Of a stretch of DNA of 64,000 nt, positions 47,115 to 59,667 are shown one piece after another; within the stretch, counting starts at the first letter, position 1; every line of letters starts with the position of its first letter. The position numbers and the translations under genes were made by a program. The stretch is from Sodiomyces alkalinus F11. Its lineage: Eukaryota; Ascomycota; Sordariomycetes; Glomerellales; Plectosphaerellaceae. The DNA is taken from assembly GCF_003711515.1 (NCBI RefSeq), contig NW_021167080.1, positions 3,570,155-3,634,154 of the forward strand, written 5' to 3'. The notes beneath the pieces were generated by a model. It was not told where the DNA came from. It was given only the letters and a program-made list of their open reading frames with translations, and searched no databases.

Positions 47115-49146
47115 ATGAGTTTGGCTCTCGATATCGACAGCGCGGCGTCCGCCTCCAGACGTGTGTCTCACAGCCAGGGGCTCTCAGTTTCACCCTTAAC
47201 TTTCCACTCTCCCACTTCCAGCTTTGGCATTCAACCAGTAACACGCTTGGCCTCGCCTAAGCCTTTGAAACCATTCGACACCCAGGATATTAAGATTCTC
47301 CTTCTCGAGAATGTTAATAAGACTGGCCAGGACATCTTGAGGCAGCAGGGCTACCAGGTAGAGGCTCTCAAGACCTCCCTGCCTGAAGACCAGCTCATCG
47401 AGAAGATCCAGTGAGAACACCCCTGCTCCCTTTGTTTCTTTCTTTTTTGTACCATCTCGACCATGAGCCTCATTCTTCCCTTGGTGGCCCTTCATAGAGT
47501 TGGGACGAGTCTCTTCTTCCTTTGATTTCGTTTACGTCGTACGTTCTGACCTCGATCCAGGGACGTCCATGTAATCGGCATTCGTTCTAAGACCAAGCTG
47601 ACCGAGAAGGTCCTCCGCCAAGCCAAGAACCTGCTGGTCATCGGCTGCTTCTGTATCGGCACGAACCAGGTCGATTTGGAATACGCCGCTAAGCACGGCA
47701 TCGCCGTCTTCAACTCACCCTTTGCCAATTCCCGCAGTGTAGCTGAGCTTGTCATCGGCGAGATCATCGTCCTGGCCCGCCAGCTAGGCGACCGCTCCAA
47801 TGAAATGCACCGCGGCTTCTGGAACAAGGTCAGCGCTGGATGCTGGGAAATCCGTGGCAAGACCCTCGGTATGTTGTAGTTACCCTCCCCATTCTTAAAC
47901 TGTCTCCCAAAAAGCTGTTCTACTTTCTTACTGGAAGGGGTCCCGTGTATTAGGCATCGTGGGCTATGGCCACATTGGCTCTCAGCTTTCCGTTCTGGCG
48001 GAGGCCATGGGAATGAATGTCATCTACTACGACGTCGTCAACCTGATGGCTCTAGGTACTGCCACGCAGGTGCCAACGCTGGACGACCTTCTCCAGGAGG
48101 CCGATTTCGTCACGCTACACGTGCCTGAGCTGCCGGAGACAAAGAATATGATCGCCAAGCCTCAACTAGACAAGATGAAGGCGGGATCATACCTGATCAA
48201 TGCCAGCCGCGGAAGCGTCGTTGATATCCCCGCCCTGGTAGATGCCATGCGCGTCGGCAAGATCGCTGGCGCGGCGCTCGACGTATACCCCAACGAACCG
48301 GCCGCCAACGGCGAGTATTTCAATGCCAGCTTGAACAGCTTCGGCGACGACATTCGCAGTCTGAAGAACATCATCCTCACCCCGCATATCGGCGGCAGCA
48401 CCGAGGAGGCACAGAGGGCCATCGGCGTGGAAGGTAAGTTTCCGTGCGAGGGTTGCCCTGACAAGCCCGTCTTTGGTAGTAGAGGGGCTGCTTACCATTT
48501 TCGGGATTAGTTGGCGACGCTCTTGTTCGATATATCAACCAGGGAAGCACCATTGGCAGTGTGAACCTGCCTGAGGTGAATCTTCGCTCTCTGACTCGTG
48601 ATGAGCGGGAGCACGCCCGGGTACGCAACTCCTCCCTCATGTGGTCATGGGACCTGGACATGATCTGTGTTCAGTTTTTATCACCAAGCTGCTACAAAGT
48701 ACTGACGCACATGAACAGTTCATCTACATCCACCGGAACGTACCGGGTGTACTAAGGAAGGGTGAGATTTTATAACATACCTCATCTCATCCGTCAGATG
48801 ACAAGGCGATGCTAACATTTCCCAACAGTGAACGAGATCTTGGGCGATCACAACGTAGACAAGCAGACCACAGATAGCAAGGGCGATGTACGCTTCCCAG
48901 ACTCGTCTCCTGCGTCATTTTACATGTAGCCAGTGCTAACTAGTGGGATTTTCAGATTGCGTACCTGATGGCGGACGTCAGCAACGTCAAGACCAGCGAC
49001 ATCAAGGAGATCTCAGATGCTCTGGATGCTCTCAGCTGTGAGTTTCCGCTACATGCAAACTCATGTTCCCCTGCCTTTCAAGTTCGCGGGATTCGAAGAC
49101 TGACGTCTCATCACTAGCGCGTATCCTAACCCGAGTGCTGTATTAA
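47115..49146 (+). CDS. SER33: D-3-phosphoglycerate dehydrogenase
   Basis: Eight exons (47115-47410, 47561-47868, 47954-48433, 48511-48620, 48719-48761, 48829-48887, 48956-49037, 49118-49146) give 468 aa, the usual fungal length. The N-terminus is a Ser-rich extension. The substrate half contains HVIGIRSKTKLTEKVL; the Rossmann loop is GIVGYGHIGSQLS (about residue 202). The catalytic set includes Arg in INASRGSVVDI, Glu in the DVYPNEP block and His in LTPHIGGST. The end is an ACT regulatory domain (FIYIHRNVPGVLRKVNEIL, then VDKQTTDSKGD). It oxidises 3-phosphoglycerate to phosphohydroxypyruvate with NAD, the first step of serine synthesis. Exons 5, 6 and 8 are only 43, 59 and 29 nt. Confidence 0.96.
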
Positions 49147-50901
49147 CCGCTCCTTTGTTTCCTGCAACGACGGGGGCGTTTTACGATAGATGGACGATGC
49201 AATGATTCAAGGCATTCCATGTGGGGTACACGGGCGTAGAATGGTTCACAGGACTCAACTTCTCGGCTACAAACTGGGAACATTTCAACATGTCGGTATG
49301 GAATGGGGCAATCTTCTCTTCGTCACTTCACGTCTCGGGGAGGGCGTGGTCTTATAAATATATATATATATATATATCTTGGATAGCCAAAAGGAAGTCA
49401 AAAAGGCCCGTGGAACAAAGGGCGGGACAGCGTATGAAGTATTCATTCTTATCTTATTTTTACTCTTGTTGGCGGAGTTGATTGATAACATGCTTGGGAA
49501 CGAGACATCCCGAGTCAGTACTTTTGACACCATCATTCCTGGGCACACTTGGCCAAGCCACTTGTCACTGGAACAAGCTCTGGGAAGTACCACATGCCCG
49601 GTAAGATAGGTCAGGTAGCCAAGTGATATATGGGGTAGCAAGACCCGTATCGAGTACAGGAGCCATGACTCGAACTCGCGGTCTACCACAACGCAAATCG
49701 TTTTGCGCAAGGCAGGTGCCGATGTATTAATGGACCTAATTAAGGCATGTGCCGGTTTAAGAAAATCCACGCGTGAGGTAGGGAAAATAAGACCGTATTC
49801 TGGGGTTAAGTCAAGGAACAAGCTCGCCGGACCTCCAATACAGGACGAAGTTGAAATCCGCACTTCGATTTCGTGCTCCAGAAATGGGCCTTTGTTATTT
49901 AATGACATTTACGGCACGGATCACCCCAGCATAAAGGCGCGAGAAAACGTGTCGTCGCAGTAGGAATTTTCATCTAGAAGATTGCTGATAATAATAAATC
50001 TTGTTGCCTTGTAATTATATGCAGGAAAAAAAAACGGGGCTGGAGAGATGGGGCGGCCTACGAATACCCGCCATTTCAGTAGGGGCCTTTAGAATGCGCT
50101 ACGGAGTGACCTAGTGCTAAGGGTCGGGTATGTACTTAGAACTGTGTCTATGTACCTTAGTTATACATACCGTGCTAGACTACGTGTTTTTTCTTGTCGG
50201 TCTTACTAATAGCATGCTAACCACCGCATAACGCGATGTCAGTGCACTTGTCAGAATATAAATAAGGTACGCGGAATTATGTTTGTATGGTGGGCTTCCT
50301 GGGGGGGGCCTATGAAACAGCGGACAACGGTCACCGTACATAGTGTCTAATACACTGTACCACACTTCCAGTTCCTTAGCCCCTTGCACAGGGGCAGATG
50401 CAAGGCTTGTGGGGATCCTTCTGTACCTTTCTTTCGCTGCGACGTACGTACAGAGAGGTGGCTTGGGAGAACTCCCCCCTGCACCCCCTGTCTCTCCATC
50501 AGACAGCGGATTCAAAAAAGTTGCCGACCTTTACTACCTATCTATCATTCTAACTTGTTGGGACAACTAGACACCGTACACCATTTTCCAGGTTCGCTGC
50601 ATGTCTTCCAAATAGCAGGACCGGTAGCAACAACTGCCATCTTTGTTGCTCTTTCCGAGTGGCACTCCAGCCCTTCGAGAGCTGGTTCTTCGTTCTTAGT
50701 TGGCGTTCGATCTTTCATCCTTTCTCTCAGTTTTAGCGGCTTGCCTAGGCATGTCTCTTATGACGAGCTGTTCGCCTTAGCTTTGCTCGTCCAACGTGTT
50801 GACCGTCTTCGTACTCTCTTCCCGTCCTTACGCAGTCTAGCCACACGCTCCCTCGCATCCTACGACCTCACTCCTCCTCCTCCCCCTCCTCTTTTCCTCC
50901 G
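49147..50901. other. Intergenic region PGDH / myosin V
   Basis: 1.75 kb. An (AT)10 microsatellite lies at 49358-49377. A degenerate tRNA-B-box-like word near 49665-49685 on the minus strand has no matching acceptor or A box. The last 100 bases before the myosin start are CT-rich. Confidence 0.4.
49358..49377. repeat. (AT)10 microsatellite
   Basis: A simple AT dinucleotide run in the PGDH-myosin spacer. Confidence 0.9.
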
Positions 50902-53900
50902 ATGGTTCAGAACTACGATGTCGGCACCAGGGCGTGGCAGCCCGATGCCACGGAGGGCTGGGTTGCCTCGGAGGTCATCAGCAAAACTGTCGATGGCTCC
51001 AAGGTTACGCTCGTTTTCCAGCTCGAAAATGACGAGGTACGTCAGGGTCCATCCCCTACTGTGTGCCAAATGCGAAAACCCCAAGACACCGCTAATCGTG
51101 CTTCTTGATATAGACCAAGACCCTCGAGGTCTCTGTCGAGGCCGTTCAGAATGGCGACTCCTCCCTCCCACCGTTAATGAATCCGACAATGCTTGAAGCG
51201 AGCGATGATTTGACCAATCTTTCCCATCTCAACGAGCCTGCCGGTACATCTACCCGACCTTCGATGGCATGTCGGGCTCTGCCGTGATGAATATACGCTG
51301 ACCTTCAATATCCAGTGCTACAAGCGATCCGCCTCCGATACCTACAGAAAGAGATATACACATACAGCGGCATTGTTCTAATTGCAACAAATCCGTTCGC
51401 CAAAGTAGATTCCCTCTATGTTCCGGGCATGGTGCAAGTCTATGCCGGCAGGCAGAGGGCGACACAAGCTCCCCATCTGTTTGCCATTGCCGAAGAAGCT
51501 TTCATGTAGTTTTTATACCCCATCTACTCCCTGGGCCTAATCCACGAGCCAACGCTAACGAAATGCAGAGACATGATCCGGAGCGGGAAAAACCAGACTA
51601 TCGTCGTCTCGGGTGAGTCTGGTGCCGGTAAAACTGTCAGTGCCAAATACATCATGCGGTATTTCGCTACGAGAGAAGCTCCCGACAACCCCGGAGCTCG
51701 ATCCAAGAAGGGTAGCGATTCTATGAGCGAGACCGAGGAACAGATTCTAGCCACCAACCCTATTATGGAAGCTTTCGGTAACGCTAAAACAACACGAAAC
51801 GATAACTCCTCGCGTTTCGGCAAGTACATCGAGATCATGTTCGATGACAAGACCAATATTATTGGTGCTAGGATCCGGACATATCTTCTGGAACGGTCAA
51901 GACTTGTCTTCCAGCCTCTGAAGGAGCGCAACTACCACATCTTCTATCAGCTCGTTGCCGGCGCATCGGACAAGGAGCGTGAAGAGCTCAATATCCTCCC
52001 GATCGAGCAGTTCGAGTATCTCAACCAGGGCAACTGCCCCGCCATTGACGGAGTCGATGACAAGGCGGAATTCGAGGCCACTAAGAGCTCACTCAAGACG
52101 ATCGGCGTCACGGAGTCTCAGCAAGCCGAAATCTTCAAGCTTCTGGCCGGTCTCCTCCACCTTGGTAATGTCAAGATTGGCGCATCCCGCAACGATAGCG
52201 TCCTTGCACCGACGGAGCCGTCGCTGGAGTTGGCTTGCCGTATTCTGGGCGTGAATGGGGAGCAGTTTGCAAGGTGGATCGTCAAGAAGCAGCTCGTCAC
52301 AAGAGGCGAGAAGATTACGTCGAACCTGACCCAAGCCCAGGCCATCGTCGTCCGCGACTCTGTTGCGAAATACATCTACTCGAGCCTCTTCGACTGGCTC
52401 GTGGAGATTGTCAATAGAGGCTTGGCTGCCGAGGAAGTACTCAACCGCGTTCAGTCCTTCATCGGCGTGCTTGATATCTACGGTTTCGAGCACTTTGCCA
52501 AGAACTCGTTCGAGCAGTTCTGCATCAACTACGCCAACGAGAAGCTGCAGCAAGAGTTCAACCAGCATGTCTTCAAGCTCGAGCAAGAGGAATATCTCAG
52601 GGAGGAGATCGACTGGACTTTCATCGACTTCTCCGATAATCAACCGTGTATCGACCTCATTGAAAGCAAGATGGGAATTCTTGGCCTACTTGACGAAGAA
52701 TCTCGCCTCCCCATGGGCTCGGATGAGCAGTTCGTGACGAAGCTCCATCATCACTATGCCGGCGACAAGAATCGGTTCTACAAGAAGCCAAGGTTTGGCA
52801 AGTCGTCCTTCACCGTCTGCCACTACGCCATAGATGTTACGTACGAGTCCGAGGGCTTCATTGAGAAGAACCGCGACACTGTCCCCGACGAACACATGGC
52901 GGTTATGCGCGCTACAACAAACCCATTCTTGCGGCAGGTTCTGGACGCCGCGTTGGCAGTGCGGGAAAAGGACGTGGCCTCGGCGTCATCGAATGCTGTG
53001 AAGCCCGCTGCCGGAAGGAAGATCGGCGTCGCGGTGAATAGGAAACCGACGCTCGGTGGTATTTTCCGCTCCTCTCTCATCGAACTAATGCATACGATCA
53101 ATAACACGGATGTCCACTACATCCGATGTATCAAGCCCAACGAGGCGAAGGAGCCATGGAAATTCGAGGGGCCTATGGTACTCAGCCAGCTCCGTGCCTG
53201 CGGCGTCCTGGAGACCGTCCGGATTAGCTGCGCGGGATACCCGACGCGGTGGACATACGAGGAGTTCGCCTTGCGCTACTACATGCTCGTTCCTTCCGAC
53301 CAGTGGACGTCGGAGATCCGGGAAATGGCAGACGCAATCCTCACCAAGGCGTTGGGCACGAGCTCCGCCAAGGGCATGGACAAGTACCAGCTCGGTCTCA
53401 CCAAAATCTTTTTCCGAGCCGGCATGCTCGCTTTCCTGGAGAACCTTCGCACTAACCGTCTGAATGACTGCGCCATCATGATCCAGAAGAATCTCCGTGC
53501 CAAGTATTATCGCCATCGCTACCTGGATGCTCGCAACGCAGTCATCATCTTCCAGTCGGCCACTAGGGCCTATCTTGCTCGTAAAGCTGCGCAGGAGCTC
53601 CGGACCATCAAAGCTGCCACCACGATCCAACGCGTCTGGCGCGGCCAGAAGCAGAGGAAGCAATTTTTGCAAATCAGACACGATGTCATTCTCGCGCAGG
53701 CCGCTGCCAAGGGCTACCTGCGCAGGAGGCAGATCATGGAGACGCGGGTGGGCAATGCGGCAGTTCTGATCCAGAGGGTCTGGCGCGCCAGGCGGCAGCT
53801 CAGGTCCTGGAGGCAATACCGCAAGAATGTCATCATCGTGCAGAAACTCTGGCGAGGCAGGGTGGCCCGGCGCGAGTACAAGAAGATGCGGGAGGAGGCG

Positions 53901-56099
53901 CGCGACCTCAAGCAAATCTCATACAAGCTGGAGAACAAGGTGGTGGAGCTCACCCAGTCTCTCGGCTCGATGAAGGCGCAGAACAAGACTCTGGTTTCTC
54001 AGGTGGAGAACTACGAAAGCCAGATCAAGGCCTGGAAGAACCGTCACAATGCGCTCGAAACGCGCACCAAGGAGCTGCAGACCGAGGCCAACCAGGCCGG
54101 CATTGCTGTCGCGAGACTCCAGGCCATGGAAGACGAGATGAAGAAGCTCCAGCAGAGCTTCGAAGAGTCGACGGCCAACATCAAGAGAATGCAAGAGGAG
54201 GAGAGGGCGCTGAGGGAGTCGCTGCGCAGCACCAACTCGGAATTGGAGAGCGTGCGGCAACAGAGTATGCAGATCGAGGAGGAGAAGATGTCGCTGCGGC
54301 AACAGCTGGCCGAACTCCAGGATCAGTTGGAGCTGGCCCGGCGCATGGCTCCTGTCAATGGAGACGCTGCCGCCAACAGTGTGCCCCCCGCTGCACCGCC
54401 GGCAAGCGGCCTGATCAATCTCGTCTCCTCGAATTCCAAGAAGCCGAAGAGACGGAGCGCAGGTGCCGAGCCCCGCGAGGTCGACCGTTTCAGCGCGGCC
54501 TACAATCCTCGGCCCGTGTCCATGGCCGTGGCGAGCGCCATGCATAGACCCAACGTCGGCGGCCCTGCATTTGTCCCCGGTGTCGACAGCATCGAGATTG
54601 AGCTTGAGAATCTTCTGGCCGATGAGGACGGTCTCAACGAGGAGGTTACCATGGGCCTGATTCGCAACCTCAGGATCCCGTCTCCGAACACCAACCCGCC
54701 ACCATCCGATAAGGAGGTTCTTTTCCCGTCGTATCTCATCAACCTGGTTACGTCCGAGATGTGGAACAACGGGTTCGTGAAGGAATCGGAGCGGTTCCTG
54801 GCGAACGTCATGCAGTCCATCCAGCAAGAGGTGATGCAGCACGACGGGGACGAGGCGATCAACCCCGGGGCCTTCTGGCTATCCAACGTGCACGAGATGC
54901 TCTCGTTTGTGTTCCTGGCCGAGGACTGGTACGAGGCCCAAAAGTCGGACAATTACGAGTACGACCGCCTATTGGAGATCGTCAAGCACGACCTGGAGAG
55001 CCTGGAGTTCAACATCTATCATACTTGGATGAAGGTCCTAAAGAAGAAGCTGCACAAGATGATCATTCCTGCCATCATCGAGTCTCAATCCTTGCCCGGC
55101 TTCGTCACCAACGAGAGCAGCCGGTTCTTGGGCAAGCTGTTGCAGTCCAACTCGACGCCCGCGTACAGCATGGACAACCTGCTTAGCCTCTTGAACAATG
55201 TGTTCAGGGCCATGAAGGCGTACTATTTGGAAGATTCCATCATCACGCAAACGGTCACGGAGCTGCTCCGACTTGTCGGCGTCACTGCGTTCAACGACTT
55301 GCTGATGAGACGCAACTTCCTGTCGTGGAAGCGGGGCCTGCAAATTAACTACAACATCACACGGATAGAAGAGTGGTGCAAGAGTCACGATATGCCCGAG
55401 GGCACTCTTCAGTTGGAGCATCTCATGGTAAGTGCTTAACACCGGCTCATCTCGTCGAGGCTGGATTTGAATCGTACTGACACGCATTATAGCAAGCAAC
55501 CAAGCTTCTCCAGTTGAAGAAGGCAACCCTGAATGACATTGAGATTATTCAGGATATCTGCTGGATGTAAGTCGTTTCTGTTTCTCTGGTGTCAGCGGAG
55601 TGAAGGGAAACTGATTTGGCTAACACGTGTTGCTTCCAATCAGGCTCTCTCCCAACCAAATCCAGAAGCTCCTGAATCAGTATCTCGTCGCCGATTACGA
55701 GCAGCCGATTAATGGGGAAATCATGAAGGCGGTTGCCTCGCGAGTATCTGAGAAGGGCGACGTTCTGCTTCTCCAGGCTGTCGATATGGACGACAGCGGA
55801 CCGTACGAGATTGCGGAGCCTAGGTCTATCACAGCGCTAGAAACTTACACGCCGTCATGTACGAGGCCCCCGGCGTCCTGTCTTATTGCTCAGATCAGGT
55901 CACTAACTTTTGTGTGTTTACAGGGCTACAAACGCCAAGGCTGAAGCGGCTCGCGGAGATTGTGTCGGCACAGGCCATCGCGCAACAAGAGAAGATGGAC
56001 GACTACGAGGTTGACGAAGATTTCGAGGGCAACGGCGACCTGAAAGAGGACGGGGTTGATGACGAGGTTCAGGTTCCTGCTAAGCGGCTTTCGGCTTGA
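50902..56099 (+). CDS. MYO2: Class V myosin heavy chain
   Basis: Seven exons (50902-51036, 51114-51243, 51316-51505, 51569-55427, 55493-55566, 55644-55858, 55924-56099) give 1592 aa, the usual size. The motor has an SH3-like start (MVQNYDVGTRAWQPDATEGW), P-loop GESGAGKT (about residue 166), switch I NDNSSRFGKY, switch II DIYGFEHF and the SH1 helix ACGVLETVRISCAGYP. A neck of about six IQ repeats follows (IQKNLRAKYYRHRYL, IQRVWRGQKQRKQF), then a coiled coil (KLENKVVELTQSL) and the C-terminal globular dilute (DIL) domain with YLINLVTSEMWNNG and SNSTPAYSMDNLLS. Myosin V carries vesicles along actin to growing hyphal tips. The small last exons complete the tail (WLQTPRLKRLAEIVS). Confidence 0.97.
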
Positions 56100-57033
56100 A
56101 ACGATCATCGTCACCTCCCCCCTTTTTCGGACGACGAATCCAGTTCCGTAGACTATGACGAGCCCAACGGTCGCGTTTATCAGACTAGATACCCATTTTG
56201 AGCCCGCTGCTTTCTCGACCATCCTGTTGGTTCGGTAGCCAGTGTGAGGGGGAGACGACGAACCTTTTTCCCACGCTTGTGTCAGACCACAGGTTTGTTT
56301 TCCATTTGGATATCTACGACATCCGCTTGCGTTGGTAATGTACAGGAAAGACGAGAAAACAGGACGAGAAAGGGAGAAGAGAGAAGAGACAAGATTTAGA
56401 GACGTCTTGTGTGGTTAGGATACCACCCGTATTCATTCAAGGCTGGCGCCCAAAAGGGGTTGGCTTTGCGGTTGGGGTCAACATGTATATGTAGTGAGCC
56501 TCTCGTGTTTTTATGCCACAAGGGAAGAGGAGAGCGAGACGAAGCTGCCAGACTCGCGGTTCACTCTGTTCAAGAACGAAGCTATGATGACATGAGGGTT
56601 TCCTTGTTTTCCTTTGCATGTAAGACGGCTGTGTAGATCTTGCTTCATATTGTGCGCTTGTTTGGAATTCTCTTGGCTGATTTCTGTTCGTCAGAGGTGA
56701 TTCTTCTCATTTGTGTTGTTGACAGGTTTGAGGGTTGTTGCGTGGAGGGGACGTTGGTGGGTTGATGAATATGCAATAAACGGGGGGTGTTCTCAGTTTC
56801 GCTCCTGGCCGCATAGACTTTGGAGAATTCATGTCAAAAATTACACCAGCGAGTCGAAAGTGTGAGAGGAGGTCCATTTTCACTTGATATTTTCTCCTGA
56901 CTTTTCGTCGACTTTTTTTTTATCGGATCTTTTAAATATTGTCCAGCCAGGAAAAAAAATTGTGAACATTTGCAAAGTCGGAAGGAGATACACACTCGAG
57001 ACAGGAAGGTGCAAAAAAGAAGAGAAAATAAAA
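56100..57033. other. Intergenic region myosin V / FAP7
   Basis: 934 bp with the myosin 3' UTR and a T/A-rich FAP7 leader. No gene was recognised. Confidence 0.4.
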
Positions 57034-57870
57034 ATGAGGACATCACCGAATATCATTGTCACGGGCACACCCGGGGTAGGCAAGACGACACACTGCGAGG
57101 AGATTGCCAGGCGCACGGGGCTCAAGCACCTGGCCATCAATCAGATTGTCAAGGACCGGGAGTGCCATGATGGCTGGGATGAAGAGTATTCGAGTTGGAT
57201 TGTGAATGAGGACAAGGTTGGTTTCTGCCACCGGCATTGCCATGCCCCCATCTCTTATCACAGGCATGTACTGATTGGGTCTCGTCTAGCTTCTCGATGC
57301 CCTGGAGGATGATACTATTCCGGAAGGCGGTTATTTGATTGACTGGCATGCGTGCGACTTATTTCCAGAGAGCTGGATCGACCTCGTCATCGTGCTACGG
57401 GTGGACTCGAGCACGCTGTATGACCGACTTACTGAGAGGTGAGATAGATGCCTTTGCTTTCAGGATGTGGCGGGACGTAGTGTCGTGGGGACGTGATCTC
57501 GTGGTAGTGCCTACTACCGCCTCGTCCCCCGGTTGTCACTATTCGCTCACTGACTTCCTTTCCCCCTTACCGCTCGACACACTCTCACCCCTCCTCCCGC
57601 CTCGTTCCGTTCTTGGCCCCTATAGCCAGCAGTGATTACCTCTCCCTTTATAACTAACTTTATCGTTTTCACTCCAGGAAATATTCCGAGAAAAAGCTGC
57701 AGGAGAACCTGGACTCGGAGATCATGGAGGTCCTGCTCTCGGAAGCCAGGGAAGCGTACGCGGAGGAGATTGTGGTAGAGCTGACGAGCAATACGGCGGA
57801 CGAGGTGGAAAGCAACGTCGCCAGGATAGAAAGCTGGCTGGAGCAGTGGAAGAAGGACCGGACAGGCTAG
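57034..57870 (+). CDS. FAP7: Fap7/hCINAP-type adenylate kinase-like ATPase
   Basis: Exons 57034-57216, 57290-57438 and 57678-57870 give 174 aa. It begins MRTSPNIIVTGTPGVGKTTH with the Walker A loop GTPGVGKT, and contains WDEEYSSWIVNEDK, then LLDALEDDTIPEGGYLIDWH and VIVLRVDSSTLYDRLTER. The lid arginine region follows in KYSEKKLQENLDSEIMEVLL. Fap7 binds Rps14 and is needed for the final 18S rRNA cleavage in 40S maturation. The second intron (239 nt) is long for this window. Confidence 0.96.
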
Positions 57871-58531
57871 TGGTCATGAGATGTGAGATGGTCGAGAACC
57901 GGCGGCTTCCATTTTCCCTTTTCTTTTCTATAGTCTCATTCACGCCGAAGGACATGTTTCATGACAACGGGAAAACACTGGAATGAATTTCTACGGGGAT
58001 GGAGAGGTATTAAAAGGGATCGTTTAGGAAAAAGCAAGGTAAATTCTACAGCCATGGAGTCTAAAAGTATTGTCTCTTCTGCTACTTGTGCTATTCAACC
58101 GCGCGTGAGTTGATGTTTCAGCCGTAATTATCACACAGCCCAGAAGGATCAGGTCGTGCGGAGAATGGAAGGCACTGGCTCTACTCTCCGACAAGCCATA
58201 ACCAGGAGAAGAGGGAAGTGATAAATGACGACCTTTTACCTTTGGCTGGCCCTTCATATTCCTCTCGGTCAAAATGGAAGAAGTGGAACCTGCATATTCA
58301 CTTAACCAAAATTTCACCAACTACGCCACGAGGATTGTGACCGAATGAGTCAATTCTTATCAATCCCTTGATCTCATCCTCATGGTCTATTTCCACTCTT
58401 CACTTTCTCCCGAGGTCTACAACAAAAAGGGATACGATTCACACAAGGACGACTTACGATTATAGCTCCCCTATCGTACCTTCGCTCGGTTGAAAACCCA
58501 TCCTCTCCTTGATCGCAAAAGCAACAGCATC
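57871..58531. other. Intergenic region FAP7 / HAM1
   Basis: 661 bp. No gene was recognised. Confidence 0.4.
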
Positions 58532-59554
58532 ATGTCGACCCCTCCTGTAGTAAACTTCATAACTGGCAACGCCAACAAACTACGTGAGGTCAAGGCGATC
58601 CTCGAACCTGGCATCACTGTCCAGAGCCAATCCATTGATATCGAGGAGGTCCAGGGAACTGTCGAGGAAGTGACCAAAGCAAAGTGCCGCAAAGCAGCAG
58701 AGACGGTTCGCATTCCCCCTTACTTGCTCTTATCTACTCCCAATACTCCTGATAGCTGAAAACAACCTCCCAGGTCAATGGTCCCGTCCTTGTAGAAGAC
58801 ACATGTCTCTGCTTTAAGGCCCTTAACGACCTCCCGGGTCCATACATGTATGTCTGGACGCTAATGGCACCCCATCCATAATGTTTCTCAGCCAGGAGCG
58901 CATCCCTTCCCCGTGGGTGCCGAACTCTGTGGAAGACCGACCAGACTAGCTAACGCAGGGCTCGGCTGCATGGTAATCGGAAAAGCAAGTGGTTCATGCA
59001 ATCCATAGGCCACCAGGGCCTGAACAACCTCCTCGCAGCTTACGACGACAAGTCCGCCGATGCCGTCTGCACCTTCGGGTACTCCCCTGGCCCGGGCCAC
59101 GAACCCATTCTGTTTCAGGGCCGCACAAGGGTATGCCAGCTTCTTCTCTTCGCGTACCGCTGCGTCTTCTTGTGCTCTGCGGGATGAGTTTTGTGGGTGC
59201 TAACCCTCACCTTCTTCTGTAGGGCAAGATCGTGCCGCCTCGCGGACCAGGAGATTTCGGTTGGTCGTCCTGATCTTTGAGTGGCGCCAAAAATAAAATA
59301 AAAAATAAAAATAGAAAACCCCCCGGGGATGAACACAGATGTAGCTAACCCCTTTGTTCAGGATGGGACCCCATCTTCGAATACGAAGGGCGGACGTGCG
59401 TTGCTTTCCCCATTTTCCCACACATCCTTCTCACCTTTCCGATCGGTACTGACCAGATGGTAGGTATGCCGAGATGGACAAGGCTGAGAAGAACAACATC
59501 TCGCATCGCGGCCTGGCTCTCAAGAAACTGCAGGATTGGTTTGCAGAGCAGTAG
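58532..59554 (+). CDS. HAM1: Ham1/ITPA inosine triphosphate pyrophosphatase
   Basis: Six exons (58532-58705, 58774-58847, 58986-59130, 59223-59259, 59362-59395, 59464-59554) give 184 aa. It begins [20 protein letters not shown] with the family TGNANKL motif. [19 protein letters not shown] carries the metal-binding acidic site; then [27 protein letters not shown] and [19 protein letters not shown]. It hydrolyses ITP, XTP and dITP to the monophosphates, clearing non-canonical purines. Exons 4 and 5 are 37 and 34 nt. The third exon uses a weak AAAAG acceptor, chosen because it restores PYIKWF; the CAG just upstream would break the frame. The 3' end faces the C78 peptidase gene at 113 bp. Confidence 0.95.
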
Positions 59555-59667
59555 CCTAGCCTAATTGAAAGAGAACAAAAGGGGAAAGCCCTACTCCAAG
59601 GTACCTTAGACAGACATGGGGCTCGGGGCATCATTCGCGTTTCCGGAGGCCCCAACCCTAGCACGCT

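Noticed and set aside
49640..49735. tRNA-like segment (minus strand, GAGTTCGAGTC as a B-box-like word)
   Set aside because: Two mismatches to the B-box consensus, no A box, no pairing acceptor stem and no clear anticodon arm; at most a decayed tRNA-derived relic.
53085..53915. 276-codon minus-strand open frame
   Set aside because: Antisense shadow of the myosin motor and neck exon; no family features.
53919..54842. 307-codon open frame on the minus strand
   Set aside because: It lies fully opposite the myosin V coiled-coil and DIL region; its His/Leu/Gly-rich content is what a reversed GC-rich coding strand gives.
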